In this document: in pieces, positions 50,501 to 61,895 of the stretch
Position numbering within the stretch: position 1 is the first letter of the stretch
Layout of the letters: the number at the start of each line of letters is the position of its first letter
Origin: Xiphydria camelus
Taxonomy: Eukaryota; Arthropoda; Insecta; Hymenoptera; Xiphydriidae
Assembly: GCA_963678675.1 (NCBI GenBank)
Contig: OY783194.1
Span: 27,692,278 to 27,756,277 of the forward strand
Direction: 5' to 3'
Length of the DNA: 64,000 nt
Notes under the pieces: model-generated
The model's database searches: none
What the model saw: the letters and a program-made list of their open reading frames with translations, nothing else
What the model was told of the DNA's origin: nothing
Position numbers and translations under genes: made by a program

Positions 50501-51310
50501 CGTCTTGGCTTCTAGGAGACTTCATTATTTTTAGAATTGATCCGTAAAGCGACCGTTAACCTAATCGATAGTGCAACACATGCAACAAAGCAGGTAATTG
50601 ATCCTCGTTATAACCGATTACATAAATAGAACTCGTTCTACGCGTAATATATAATTTGAACTACTATATAGATTAGTTAAGAAAGCATTTATTCATTACG
50701 TAAATTATATGGTTTGATAACAATTTAATTTAACTGAAACTAATAAGAATTCCAAATTTATCACAAAAAAGGGATTTATAAGTATGAAAAAATGATCGAA
50801 TTATTTTATCATTATTCTCCTGCTTTTTCAAAATTGCGAGAATCGAATTTTTAATACATAAATAAATACGAGTTTTAATATATCTGCACTTAAAAATAAA
50901 TACTCTCTCTACAGCCTGATATACATGTATTTTCTCATTATACATGTATAAAAAATTCAGTAATTGGACACCGTATTTCCAGTAACGAACCAATCGCTCC
51001 CACAATTTTCGAAAGCGCATTCGCCGGTAGATTAATTGCACTCGCCGCGATATCTCGGTAGCACTAAAATTTCATCGCAGTGCGTTGCTAACTCACCGAG
51101 AACGTTCAAGCTGACGGCCAAGTGTATTTTAGGCTCCGTATTAACCTGACACTCGTAGATCCCGGCATCTCTGGGTTGAACATAATCTATCCGAAGGTGC
51201 CAGTCTTCCGATGCCTCGGGGTGAACCACGGTGAACCTCCCGTCACTTGTATAAGTGAAGCTCATCGATGTGAGGATGTGCAGGTCCCTCTTGCGTATCC
51301 AGGAGACCTG
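47515..51310 (-). CDS. dpr-family immunoglobulin cell-surface protein, three internal exons (partial gene)
   Basis: Dpr proteins are neuronal surface molecules with two Ig domains that bind DIP receptors and help specify synaptic partners. Exon a (51310 or 51307 to 51097) opens with VSWIRKRDLHILT, the core tryptophan of Ig1, and contains DAGIYECQVNTEPKI with the Ig1 cysteine. Its donor is G/GTGAGT. Exon b (47991-47841) completes a D codon and carries Ig2: VYVKKGSTISLTC, then NVTWYHAGS. Exon c (from 47764) starts by completing an R codon (R-GGVSLETEKT) and ends Ig2 with LLVTRASLSDSGNYTC and VIVHVLNG. Phases agree at both junctions. Exon c may end at donor 47616/47615 (ACG/GTGAGA) or read through to a TAG at 47515; I cannot choose. 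The signal peptide, the first half of Ig1 and any membrane anchor are not identified. The family is secure; the dpr number is not. Confidence 0.92.
48332..48639. mobile_element. MITE with about 110 bp inverted arms inside a dpr intron
   Basis: The left arm (TATTTTAAATGGCGTATTTT, GATTACTTTGACAACGTCC, GTCTCGACGAGGCGTTCT, TTGGTTTA) returns inverted at the right (TAAACCAATTATA, GCCTCCTCGAGACGATATAA, AATAATCAAAATGCGTCAT, TTAAAATA). It lies in the intron between the dpr exons at 47991 and 51097. A truncated relative sits at 28248-28335. No coding content. Confidence 0.75.
49121..49136. repeat. (GC)8 dinucleotide run
   Basis: This is a pure alternating CG/GC run inside a dpr intron. Similar shorter runs occur at 54219-54232 and 61977-61989 in the two long direct repeats. 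Such runs are rare in AT-rich insect DNA. Confidence 0.9.
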
Positions 51311-52530
51311 CTGTAATCGATTACAGGCTCGCTTACCTTAGCTCTGTGCGTCCTTCGGACAAATGTATTAGGCCGACGCGACTAAAGGTCACTCACTGAT
51401 GGCTTTAGAAGATTTTTCACGCTGCACAACAGCAGAGCCGAGTGCCCCGAGACTGCCGTGACGTTTCGCGGAGAATCATTGGTAAAGTGAGTTTTCTCGG
51501 ATCTCTTGGTAAGATCCTCCTTTCCGTCGGTCGGGCCGTCTACGGAATTCGCTACGGCTGGAACGAACGACGTTTATTTTTCGAATGGGCGAATGAAATT
51601 TTAGTGACCGTTACTTTAAGGATGCGATTAAGGGGAGCTGCAAAATACCATGTGATATTGCCTCGTCGTAACTAAGTGTACTGAATAGAATAAGGATTTT
51701 GGGGAAATGTAATTCATGAACTCTTGATTAATGTTGCATATTCCATAATATACCCGGCTGTAAACCCGAAAGTAAAGAATGATTGTTTACTGAACTATGA
51801 AATTAAGGTTGAAGAGCGAGGGGAAATATAAAGTTTATCACCTTTACAGAGTAAAGAGAGACCGTAAATCCAAGAGTCGGTTGTAATACTCCGACACTTT
51901 TTAAACTTTGATTTCTCGAAATGACGCAATATAATATTGTAGATTTGAAGGAAAGATATCATGTTCATCTACTTTTGTTTGATTTCGATTTAAAAAAAAG
52001 TAAAATCCAAAATTTGTAAGTTGATACGCTTGATAGCAGTCCTGAAGCTGTATTGTATTTACTTTACGACATGTACAAGTACTCCAGTACAATATATGAT
52101 CGCAAATCATAATGTACTCCATTTTATAAAGCACTACAAGGATAATTAAATTTAATTTATTACTTTCCCCGTTACTTTTTCCAATAGAAATTACAACGAT
52201 ATTTGTGCCGACCCTTCTCTCTCTCAATGGTAGATACATATATCCGACAGTAGAATAGCCTCGTTCTATCGAAGGGGGGAGACCTACGAGCCTGGACAAT
52301 TACCCCAAAGTGCCTGAAATTGACCATAAATAACTATTGCCAACTGCGTACTGGTGTGAAATTGCGCGAACGGACGAATTCCGTATTAGAACATAATTGA
52401 AAACTATTTATGACTAACTCCAAACTTACGGAATGAATTTTATATGAAAATGCTTTCTCGTCAGCAAATCGCTTCACAATTTCATAGAATTAATTCTGAG
52501 GATTTTACATCGCAAATCATCTTCTTTGTA

Positions 52531-52555
52531 TATATATATATATATATATATATAG
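52531..52555. repeat. (TA)n microsatellite
   Basis: This is a TA run of about twelve units. A less regular AT palindrome lies at 32008-32052. Confidence 0.95.
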
Positions 52556-53373
52556 GTGTTAATTTATATATTCAATATTTGTGAGAGAGAGATATTAAAA
52601 TACTATTCATCTGAATACTTTTTCTTTCTCTTTCTTTCTCTCTTCCTTTCTGTTTATTCTGCAATGTAGATATCCCATATATGGGGTTGTCAACAATGGT
52701 ACGATAGAATTCACATTTCCATATGATTTACATTTAATGTTTCCATCCGCCAAATATCCGGCGACATGTTTGAACGACAAGATAAAATGAAGTTTTTTCT
52801 ACAACTTCATACTTTCCCTGCGTAATCCAAGATAAATATCTGACGTTGCGTTGCGAATTAAACGGATTTGTCCTAGAGGTCTCTCTCCGATGGTGCTCGG
52901 GTGGTGTCGGAAATCACGATTCGAGTAGACATTACGGGAGACCAATGCCCACTCGAACCGGAATCCCGAGCACCATTCAAACATCACTAGTGTCAGATTC
53001 AGGAAAGTGATGCTACAATGCGAACTGCCCCGTGCTCTAGGATTCTCTATCGAATTTAACTCTGATAATACTTTAACGCGATAATTGAAATTCTCGTTTG
53101 AGCACTGAGAAAAATAACTCGGCCAATTTAACCAAAATCATATTGACGATGACCAACCGTTTGGTGAAATGGGGATCCTTCATCTGTTTCGTTGAACTGA
53201 CCATTTTTTATTAGAATTTGGAGGGGATAATTATGGAAGACCAAAGCCTGTTGGAAATGCACCCTCGAAAATCGTAGAAAATACTACTAAAATCAACGCA
53301 GAAATAAATCACCACCATGCGCTGTCTTAGCTTTCCACCCGACACGTGCCACAATTAAATCGACTAATCTCCT

Positions 53374-53484
53374 CATTGGCAAATAACCCACGGACCTATC
53401 TCGTGAAGATCCGCAGTCGGTTCCGCGCGTAACAGGTACGTGGTTCCCAATAGTACAAATGCCATGGCGTGGAAAGGTGCCATT
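53374..53484 (-). other. Possible signal-peptide reading frame upstream of dpr exons
   Basis: On the minus strand, the ATG at 53484-53482 opens a 36-codon frame: MAPFHAMAFVLLGTTYLLRA, followed by EPTADLHEIGPWV and a stop. The start resembles a secretory signal peptide, and it lies 2.1 kb upstream of the first dpr exon seen. Its only nearby donor (ATAG/GTCCGT) is weak, and no exon for the first half of Ig1 was found between it and 51310. It could be the dpr first exon or chance. Confidence 0.2.
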
Positions 53485-53895
53485 TTATGTGAGGACGTCA
53501 TTCATCTTCTTTCCCTCCTTTCATATCCTTCAAGGAACATCGTCTTCCGGTGAACTCGAATCCCCTCTATCACCGCAGCGATACCGCAGCCTATCGGTCA
53601 CAATTATCCCGACGGACGGACCGCGGTGACGTCGCTCCAACTTCGAAACTCCTCGCCTTCCGGTCGTCCGGGAGTTTGTCGAAGAAAAAGTCTTCCATCA
53701 ACATTAAATCGAAGATCAATAACATTTTATACTCTTCACTTCGCAATTTAAACGCACGGCGACGTTCTTCACTGTATTTCGACACCGTCACTCGATTTAC
53801 TTTCGTAGCAAAGGTGCAATCCGTGTGTATTTGAACTTTGTATTAAAAGATTTGTGTACGCAGACGAGTTAATATTTAAACAATCATCACTAAAC

Positions 53896-53942
53896 ACAAT
53901 CGAACGTGCAACTACATCACAATCGAACGTGCAACTACATCG
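53896..53942. repeat. Short tandem duplication, 23 bp unit twice
   Basis: ACAATCGAACGTGCAACTAC followed by ATC occurs twice in a row. Confidence 0.9.
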
Positions 53943-54135
53943 AACGATAGACGGACGTTTTATTTCGAACTAATTTAGTGGCGTTCAATCTTTGATTTCC
54001 TTTGAAAACTGTTTTTTGAGTTTGATTTAAAAAAAAAAGACATATCCACGTTCTTCAAACAACACAGTTACGACACATTGAGATTCCCCGCGTTTCTCAA
54101 ACGATACGATACGATTTACGCTTTAGAACAACGCG

Positions 54136-55484
54136 CCTCGATGGCGATCCGGGTACTGAAGTTGCTTATCGCATAAAAGAGGAAAACGTGCGGAAACGTA
54201 AAGGCAGACGTTGGAGGGCGCGCGCGCGCGCTCGCGACGACGACGCTTTGCGTTTGCGCTCGAATCGCTGAGGTCCAAAGCCATGCGGGAATTGATCCAA
54301 CTATTCGTAGCGTTTAGCTTACCGCGCGAGCATGGGATCGACCCGATAAATTCAAGTTCCATTCATCGGGGTGGATACCAACGGAGAATCGCACCGCTTT
54401 TCATTTAATGGTAAGGAAGGACGCGTTTGGTTTGACTGGGAAAGCTGACGGCAAATTGCACCGATATAGAATGGCCCACGCTTATGCAGAAGAAAAAGCC
54501 AAAATTCGAGTAGGTATTCTGAAATTTCAAAATTATAAATTTTGAAAACTACATGAACACCGCTACTTTTCATGAAGATTATACTTGCACCTTGCACTCG
54601 TTTGTGCTGAACTTGACTAAAACTAAAGCCCTCTCGTATTAGACTTGGCAATAATAAAATGTTCCCATATATATATGCATATTACAATATCTTTATAAAA
54701 AAGAGTGTTGAACAGATGTGTCAATCACATGTTGTATCTCCTAGACGCCATAATTCAATAAATGGCATTATGATACTACCCTTGTTACAATAAGGTGTGC
54801 AAGGGCAAATGGGCAAACAAATTTACCAGATCTAATTTACTTTTACAAAGGAATCATCTTTGCCGCTTAATTACTACTTATTAATCATCATTTTCAATTC
54901 ATCTCTCGTATGAATTTAAGAAAAAGTCAATGTTTTTCTTTATCGAATAACTCCTACACACGTTTTTGATTTGTACTGTTTCGATAAATAAAACATATAA
55001 AGTTCGCGCGCTCGTAAAGTTTTCTTTTACTTAGGCAGATCCTTCCTCCTCCTCTCTTTCTCTACTCCGCTGGCCTTTAAACAATTCTCGGAATTTCAAT
55101 GCGCTTTCAAGATGAAATCGTAGATTTCACGCTGGAAGCTGGCAACGGTTCTAGGGAATCGTTCTGATTAATTCTAAGAATAAGTATGTCTCTATAGGAA
55201 ATCCGAAGTTAGCTCAGTGATCCTTTTCTCTTACATCTCGGGCATTCCACAGCACTTCAACCATTTAAAAAAAATGTATGTACCTCAAAAATATCTAAAA
55301 GGCAGGTTATATTGGTACAATAATTCCGTAAAATTACAGACCAGTCCTCCCCTAAATTATGAAGTAATTGTATATTTTATTTAAATTTTTTAAATTGACG
55401 GCCAAGCCCTTTCAGCGGTACCTTTTTTGTTTCACATTCCACAAGTAAATAAAAAACTTGTGTAAAGCTACAGCATGGGACTCC
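54136..55484. repeat. Long direct repeat, upstream copy
   Basis: From ATGGCGATCCGGGTACTGAA to CTACAGCATGGGACTC this block recurs at 61896-63082 in the same orientation, roughly 90% alike by eye. About 140 bases here (around 54555-54700) are absent from the other copy. A 65-codon plus-strand frame at 54211-54408 and a minus-strand frame at 54362-54123 are open in both copies, but neither shows a bias to silent changes. Together the copies bracket the odorant receptor gene, either as a segmental duplication or as two insertions of one element. Confidence 0.85.
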
Positions 55485-56033
55485 TAATTATTTGAGAGAT
55501 ACGCTGATTTTTTGATTTTCACTTTGATAAAAACCCTGTAAAAAAATATATTATAATGTTATCAAGTTTCTAAAACAATGGCAGTGAAGTTGGAGCAAAT
55601 GTGGGTCAGCAGTTTAACCCCTCGCTGCTACCTTAAAGCAGAATGAATAAATGAAAACCCATAAGGCTCGTATTCTCCTAAGGAGACCCTACTGTACAAA
55701 GAATTTCAGGGTGATAATGTATACTTTAAAGTACACTCCAGAAATTTGAATATATGTGATATCTTCGATTTGCAACATCCGCGGGAGATACAAGATCTTT
55801 TCGGGACGGTACATGGTACAAGGTTACACTGAATTTCAATTCCGTCGGTTTCTACCCTAGAATTACCGTAGGAGAGTTTCATGTTCTTCGTTTACTCGAG
55901 ATACCACCAGAGGTAGGGTTTCAACCCTTTCACCGTGGGCGTGCGCGTAGAAAATATTTTGCAGGGAAGGTTTGCGCTGTCGACGAGGGCAAACCAAGGG
56001 AGTAACAAAGTCAGTTAACTCTGTGTCATCGAT

Positions 56034-59000
56034 ATGGATGCACCTGCAATAGTTAATCCAGGTACTTGCACACATCGCTCCCTTTGTTCATTCAACCGAT
56101 CCTGCGATACTATATTAGGATTCCACTTTTAAAAATCATAGTATTATACAAAAGTACACTAGTAGAATCGAAAGGTTTTCGTTCGAAAATTATTTTTTTT
56201 AATTGTTAAATTGTACGATTCATTGGTTTTCGAAATTCTCATAAAGAGAGGTTTGAAAAGTAGCCTCCCCCTTGTTCTTTCGTTCTTTGAAAAGCTCAAG
56301 AAAAATATGTATCGCAATACTGAGTCCATCCAAACACTTAAGAAAAGTTTGAGTTTACTAAAAATCATATGCGAGTTGCTACTGCTTTCGAATTGAGCCA
56401 TCGAATTATTCGCGCCTTATAATATTTTCATCGCGTTATAAGTAGTAATATCGAAATAATCATTCGACGTGAATCGAAAAGAATATTTTCGAGACCTCGC
56501 AACAGCTTCGGGTCTAGCTCCTAGATCTTGCAGATTTGGAAAGGGCGATCAAATGGTCTCGGTTGATTCTGCAAATAAGTGGCATCTGGCCGGAACCTAG
56601 TCAGGTACGGTGGACGAGACTCGCGGCGGACGTACGAGTAGTTTTAACATTCGTAACGCTACTCACAGTTGGGATACTTCCCCAAATCGCATTTGTATTG
56701 AAAGAATGGGGCGATTTGATATTAATGACTAACAGCTTATCCACCACTGTACCCATTATCGTCTCTACGGCGAAGTTGATGGTCATTCGCTACCACAAGA
56801 AACGTGAGTCGATCGCGAAGAAAAATTACTAAGCTTCCGAATATCGCACTGGCACGTCAGTTAGCTGAATCCTAGGTTTTCGCGCGATTTTAGGTTAGTA
56901 GCGGAACCTCGAATATACGTCTTATTGTTAATGAAAATAAAAAAACCTCTGCTACTATTTCTGGGAATTTATATACGTGTACTTTTTTTGACGCTATTCA
57001 ATCAAAAAACGCTATAATAATTTCGTAGATGGGCTTCACTAAATCGCGATAACACGATATCTGCCAGAACTTATTCTTCAACGATTTCATTGATTTATTC
57101 AAGTTTCATACCACCTTGAAAATGTTTAGATCTCCCCTATTTTAGCTATCGCAGCAAATATTTTTACTATTATTCGACACATCTTTTGTCGCTACAGATA
57201 ATATCTTTGTCATAATAGCAAAATATTCTTAGCAAAACTCAGTTTCACTAACGTTGCAAGATCATATTTGTCCGTGTACTTATGGCGGCACTATTGGCAC
57301 CATAGCACAGTCGCGACGGCTTCTCGCGTTCGAACCCACAACGTAGTCCACCCTTTAAGCTTTGACATCTGCGGTGACTACCTTAACGGAAGACTGGAGG
57401 AGGCCGAAGACGGTTAAAGAGTACGATGTCATGATGTGGAACTCGGAAACCGCAAAGCTGTTCACTTTGGCCGAATATATCGTGATAGCGATCGTCGTCT
57501 GTCTCAATCCGGCTTTCATTGGAAATGAGCGAGAATATGGGATAAACGCGACGACCGTGCGGCCGCTGCCTGTAAAGTCTATTTATCCGTACGACTCGAA
57601 CATCAGTCCATATTACGAGTTGACGATCCTCGCGCAGGTTTGCGCCGCCTTAGGGGTGATATCTGCTTATTGCGGAGTCAACAGTTGCTTAAACATGCTA
57701 GTAATGCACGCTTGCGGCCAGTTGGAGAACCTCAGGAATCGGCTGGAAGGTTTGCCGGTGGTACCCGAGGACTCGAAAATGTCGAAAAATTTTCGAAGGA
57801 GCGTGGCAGCGATTGTGGAGAACCACGAGCGCGTGATAAGGTGCTCGCAAAGTAAATCTGCCATTCGGTTCTATTTCTCGCATTCAATTTTTAGTAGCTG
57901 TCCGTATATCTACGTTTTGTAATTATTTCTGTTGGGCCATTACGCGTTTTATGTCCGATACACGACAATAAATAAACGAAATATTTCTCGAATTATTAAA
58001 AATATTTAACGTGAAATGGATGCAAAATTAAAATGAACTGTAAATTCGCTGCTAAAGTATTGAAAACTCTCGCATTTTGCAGGTTTGTCGATATTATCGA
58101 GAAGTCTTTCAATTTATTAATGCTCATACAGATGGTATCATGCAGCATCCTATTATGCCTTCAAGGATTTTTGTTGATCTGCAATGTAAGTATTTCTGAA
58201 ATTTACGTAAAACGAATGAAGATTTCGAAATTATTTCTCAATTTAGATATCCGTCCATGACGATGACAGAATATCGACGCGCCAACTGCTCTTTATGGTA
58301 GCTTATACAGTCTGGGGTACCGACCATATATTCGCATACTGCTTCATCGGCGACATGCTCCAAACGCGAGTAGGTTTCATTGTCTAAACTCTGTTCGATT
58401 CCATCCCCTATTCTCTCTCTCTCAAGCATCCACCATAAATGAAATAGGAAGATAGAATTTTGAATTCCGATGGCGAAATTGTTTTCAGTCCATAGAAATT
58501 CATCGTGCGGCATATAATTGCGAGTGGTACAACTTGGAGGCTAAAAATGCGGCCTACTTGATTCCAATAATGATACGTGCCCAAAAGCCTCTTTATCTGA
58601 CGGCAGGCAAATTTTGTCCACTGACATTGACCACATTCTGCAGCGTAAGCGCATCATCGAGAACTCCCTATTTTTAACCTTCCGTGTAGTAATTTTGTAA
58701 AATTTAACTAACATCTTTAATCATTTTCGAGATAAAATTTACACGCAATTTTTTTCCATTTTATGATGTACTCTGCCGTCCTAAGTAAAAATGGAATAAT
58801 TCACATTTCAAAAAACGTACAGAAGTATGCTTCAAAATGATTATGATGAAATAATTAGGAAAAAAAATTTTGCAATATTCTAAAAATAAGAACTAGTATA
58901 TCGTTACATTTTTTTATTTCAAATTTCAGTATCAAGTTCGAATACTGCAATTTTATTTTTTTGTAATTTGTCCTATAAAGGGTTAAAGCATATTCCTTTA

Positions 59001-59143
59001 TATCTTTTGATATGTCATTTACTTCCTCTTTGCCTAGGGCGGCAGTATAATATAGGTAGAATATGGAGGTTTGTGATTTTAATTTTCAGATTGTAAGCTC
59101 GTCCATGGGATATACGTCTTTTTTACTTGCTATGAAAGATTAA
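56034..59143 (+). CDS. Insect odorant receptor (7TM Or family), complete seven-exon gene
   Basis: This encodes an odorant receptor, a seven-helix protein of olfactory neuron dendrites that forms a ligand-gated cation channel with the co-receptor Orco. Exons: 56034-56061, 56534-56803, 57360-57840, 58083-58185, 58247-58369, 58489-58644, 59090-59143. Every intron is GT-AG and all phases agree, giving 404 residues, normal for the family. The short first exon (MDAPAIVNP plus one base) was chosen because its G completes a D codon before LERAIKWSRLILQISGIWPEP-type sequence. The start of exon 3 is forced by an in-frame TAA just upstream of its acceptor. Family marks are EDWRRPKT, AEYIVIAIVVC, NHERVIRFVD, NCEWYNLEAK, RAQKPLYLTAGKFCPLTL and the terminal GYTSFLLAMKD. 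The exon 3 donor (AG/GTGCTC) is weak. No frameshift or internal stop is seen, so it looks functional. A possible polyA signal AATAAA lies at 59323-59328. The subfamily cannot be assigned by eye. Confidence 0.94.
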
Positions 59144-59593
59144 CACGATATTTGGAAGCTCGAGTAATCCACGTCAAAAACATAATTATTCGAGGAACCT
59201 TTCGAAATTTTAGGTTATTTTCGACTAAGGTTTCTGATATAGAAAAGTATGTTTACGATGCAATGTTTATCTTTATATGTTATGTAATCTTAGTTAGCAA
59301 TAAGAATAATGTTAATGTGAAAAATAAAGTAATCCAATCTTCATTAAATGTTGCTCTCAAAATTGTTAATCTTTATTATTTTTACTTTTAGTTAAGACTG
59401 TCATGTAATCTATGTTAGTAATAGAAACAGTGTTAGTGTTAGAAATATTGTAATATATTTTTATAAAAAAAAAGTTAAGGTTCATAGGATGTTATTCTCA
59501 TTCAACATCTATCATGCAATAATATCTTGGGTGACTTGGATAAGAAATAATAATGTAAAACTTATATGTTACTCAGACTCAATATATATATAA

Positions 59594-60192
59594 TACCTAC
59601 TTGCAACGATTATATCGTCTAAAAATTATTTTATCATATAAAATATGAAAATAAAAATATTTAATTTCAAAATATAAATATTAAAAAATAAAGTCATAGA
59701 AAATGGCATTTGAATAGGTAGGTACAATTAAATTATTTGGAATACATTGATCACTTTTCCACATCTTCCAAATACCATCAACGAATACTTTTGACGTGTG
59801 AAAAGTGTATGTAATGAAATGTTCGTCACCATGTCTAGTGTGTTCTCAATTAATAATGATAATAATAATAATATAAGGCACTATCTTTGCGAGAATTAAA
59901 TTTCAGGCCCACATTATCGATTTCCTCAATAAACGAAGTATTCGAGAGTTATTGGTGGGCATACCTAATTGTTTTTTAATTCGGAAAAAATATTTATGGC
60001 ATTATCAAGTTTCTAACGCTGTCCACTATCTGCAAAGTAAGAATACAGTCGACGCGCGAGAGATCCCTTCTGTGTGTCTTGGCTAAAAATAAATCTACAT
60101 TAATTCTCCTACCACACAGGTGAGAATAGTGATGACGCTTCACAAAAAAAAAACTTCGCAACGCATACGTGGTCGAGTTGCTCGACCCCCAA
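59594..60192. repeat. Tandem duplication unit 1 carrying the chemoreceptor-like exon
   Basis: From TACCTACTTGCAACGATTAT to GTTGCTCGACCCCCAA the block repeats directly at 60330-60881. Agreement is high through introns and exon alike (GAAATGTTCGTCACCATGTC, TAGTGTGTTCTC, GCATACGTGGTCGAGTTGCT), so the duplication is recent relative to other repeats here. Confidence 0.9.
59907..60036 (+). pseudogene. Chemoreceptor-like exon, copy 1, interrupted by a stop
   Basis: The segment is flanked by TTTCAG and GTAAGAATAC, like an exon. In the frame shared with copy 2 it reads LSISSINEVFESYWWAYLIVF, then TAA at 59977-59979, then continues NIYGIIKFL. The hydrophobic, tyrosine-rich helix preceded by SINEVF resembles a transmembrane segment of insect gustatory receptors, but it is too short to place firmly. 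It lies 0.8 kb downstream of the odorant receptor on the same strand. The stop and the lack of recognisable partner exons suggest a decayed fragment. Confidence 0.35.
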
Positions 60193-60329
60193 TATGTACT
60201 GCTATCATTTGGGCATATGATGTAGCTAACAAGAAAGGTTACATGTATATTTTGAGACGACAAAACGGTTGCTTTGAAAATCGGATAATCTGACTTACAC
60301 CACTATGAATCTCAGCCCTTCATATGTTA

Positions 60330-60881
60330 TACCTACTTGCAACGATTATATCGTTTGAAAATTATTTTATCATATAAAATATGAAAATAAAAATATTTAG
60401 TCCTAGAAAATGGCATTTGAATAGGTACAATTAAATTATTTGGAATACATCGATCACTTTTCCACCTCTTCCAAATATCAACAACGAATATTTTTGACGT
60501 GTAAAATGTGTATGTAATGAAATGTTCGTCACCATGTCTAGTGTGTTCTCATTTAATAATAATAATATTATTATAAGGCACTATCTTTGCGAGAATTAAA
60601 TTCCAGGTCCATATTATCGATTTCCTCAATAAACGAAGTATTCGAGAGTTATTGGTGGATATACCTCATTGTTTTTTATTTCGGAAATAATATTTATGGC
60701 ATTATCAAGTTTCTAACGCCCTCCACTATCTTTAATGTAAGAATACAGTCGACGCGGGATCCCTTCTGTGTCTTGGCTAAAAATAAAACTACATTAATTC
60801 CTACCACAGGAGAGAGTAGTGATGACGCTTCACACAAAAAAAACTTGGCAACGCATACGTGGTCGAGTTGCTCAACCCCCA
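60330..60881. repeat. Tandem duplication unit 2
   Basis: This is the second unit, slightly shorter because of several small deletions (for example, one TAGG-linked loss near 60390 and CGAGAG missing in the GTCGACGCG run). It keeps the exon-like frame open where unit 1 has a stop. Confidence 0.9.
60607..60736 (+). pseudogene. Chemoreceptor-like exon, copy 2, open frame
   Basis: This is the tandem twin of the exon-like segment at 59907-60036. It is bounded by TTCCAG and GTAAGAATAC and is fully open: SILSISSINEVFESYWW, then IYLIVFYFGNNIYGIIKF, then LTPSTIFN. The replacement of the stop codon by TAT is the key difference from copy 1. It looks like one membrane helix of a gustatory-type receptor. 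No companion exons were found within the remaining 3 kb, so it is more likely an orphan piece than a gene. An exon of an unrecognised longer gene remains possible. Confidence 0.35.
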
Positions 60882-61895
60882 ACAGATCGAAAGTCATGAA
60901 ATAATAATAACCGTGGGTGTAAAGGCGACTTCGAATAAGAATTATTTGCACAGAGCGAGTGCCGGATACTCTCGTACCTATGCATTTGAATAAAATATAG
61001 GGGGGAGGAGAGGGAGTCATCGCATTGATTTCTGTCGTAAATAATCTTCTTTACTCTGCTGTACCTTTTCAATAATTTCCAACAGTACTCGTATGAATTT
61101 TCTGCGACCGACCCGGTGGCGCGCTTTATAACATACATCCCTTACAAAGCTGCACGGTTATATGCCTGCATTTTCGAATACAGTGAATTGCGATATTGTT
61201 GGGAGATACAATAGTTATTTATTTGCATAAATTTTACAATGTCATTAGAATTAGTCGGGCATTACTTGTTGAACATATACACAAAGAAAATGTCACGTGA
61301 TTTCCCAATCGAGAGTCTCCATCACGTAATTCGAAGATTTTTAACCGTGTGAAGTTGCGATGGAGACGATTTCGCGTAAACAGTGATATTGCAATCAGCA
61401 TTTTTAGTCGTTTCAAAATCTCTCATGTTTTACGAGCTGATATTTATTTTGTACATACACCTGTATCACATATTAACCGGGCGTCCGACACGTCGGGTGT
61501 AACAAACCCCAGTGCCATTGTCGGAACACGCGAAAAAATTTCACGTGTCGGAGATGCCGGGTTAATAGAGATTACGTAGTAATATGAAACACAACATAAA
61601 ATCACATATGTATACGTGAACCTTCACTCGATCATTTATTATTTAAATTGATCGTAATACTGGTACATTAATCAATTTTATATAATCAAATTACTGAGTT
61701 ACTTGAATGAAGTAACACTTCAATTAATTCATTTTATATCATACAGTTTTCTATTTTTCAAAGTTAATATTCTATCTATTATTCAAATATATCAGAAGCA
61801 AGAGGGAGCTTTTAATATTTCAGTTACAGATTGTATTACCTATATTTATCAACGTAAAAATCTGTTAAGAACTCGTAACCGTAGGTATTATTGCC

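Larger units (their letters stand above)
51311..54135. other. Upstream of the dpr exons; probable intron
   Basis: No Ig-type exon was recognised on the minus strand. Apart from the possible signal-peptide frame at 53374-53484 and a TA microsatellite, nothing was identified. CACTGAGAAAAATAACTCGG at 53105 resembles a MITE end without a partner. Confidence 0.4.

Noticed and set aside
53105..53180. CACTGAGAAAAATAAC as a CACT-type MITE end
   Set aside because: No inverted partner within several kilobases.
57640..57883. Alternative frames on both strands within odorant receptor exon 3
   Set aside because: Shadows of the receptor reading frame.
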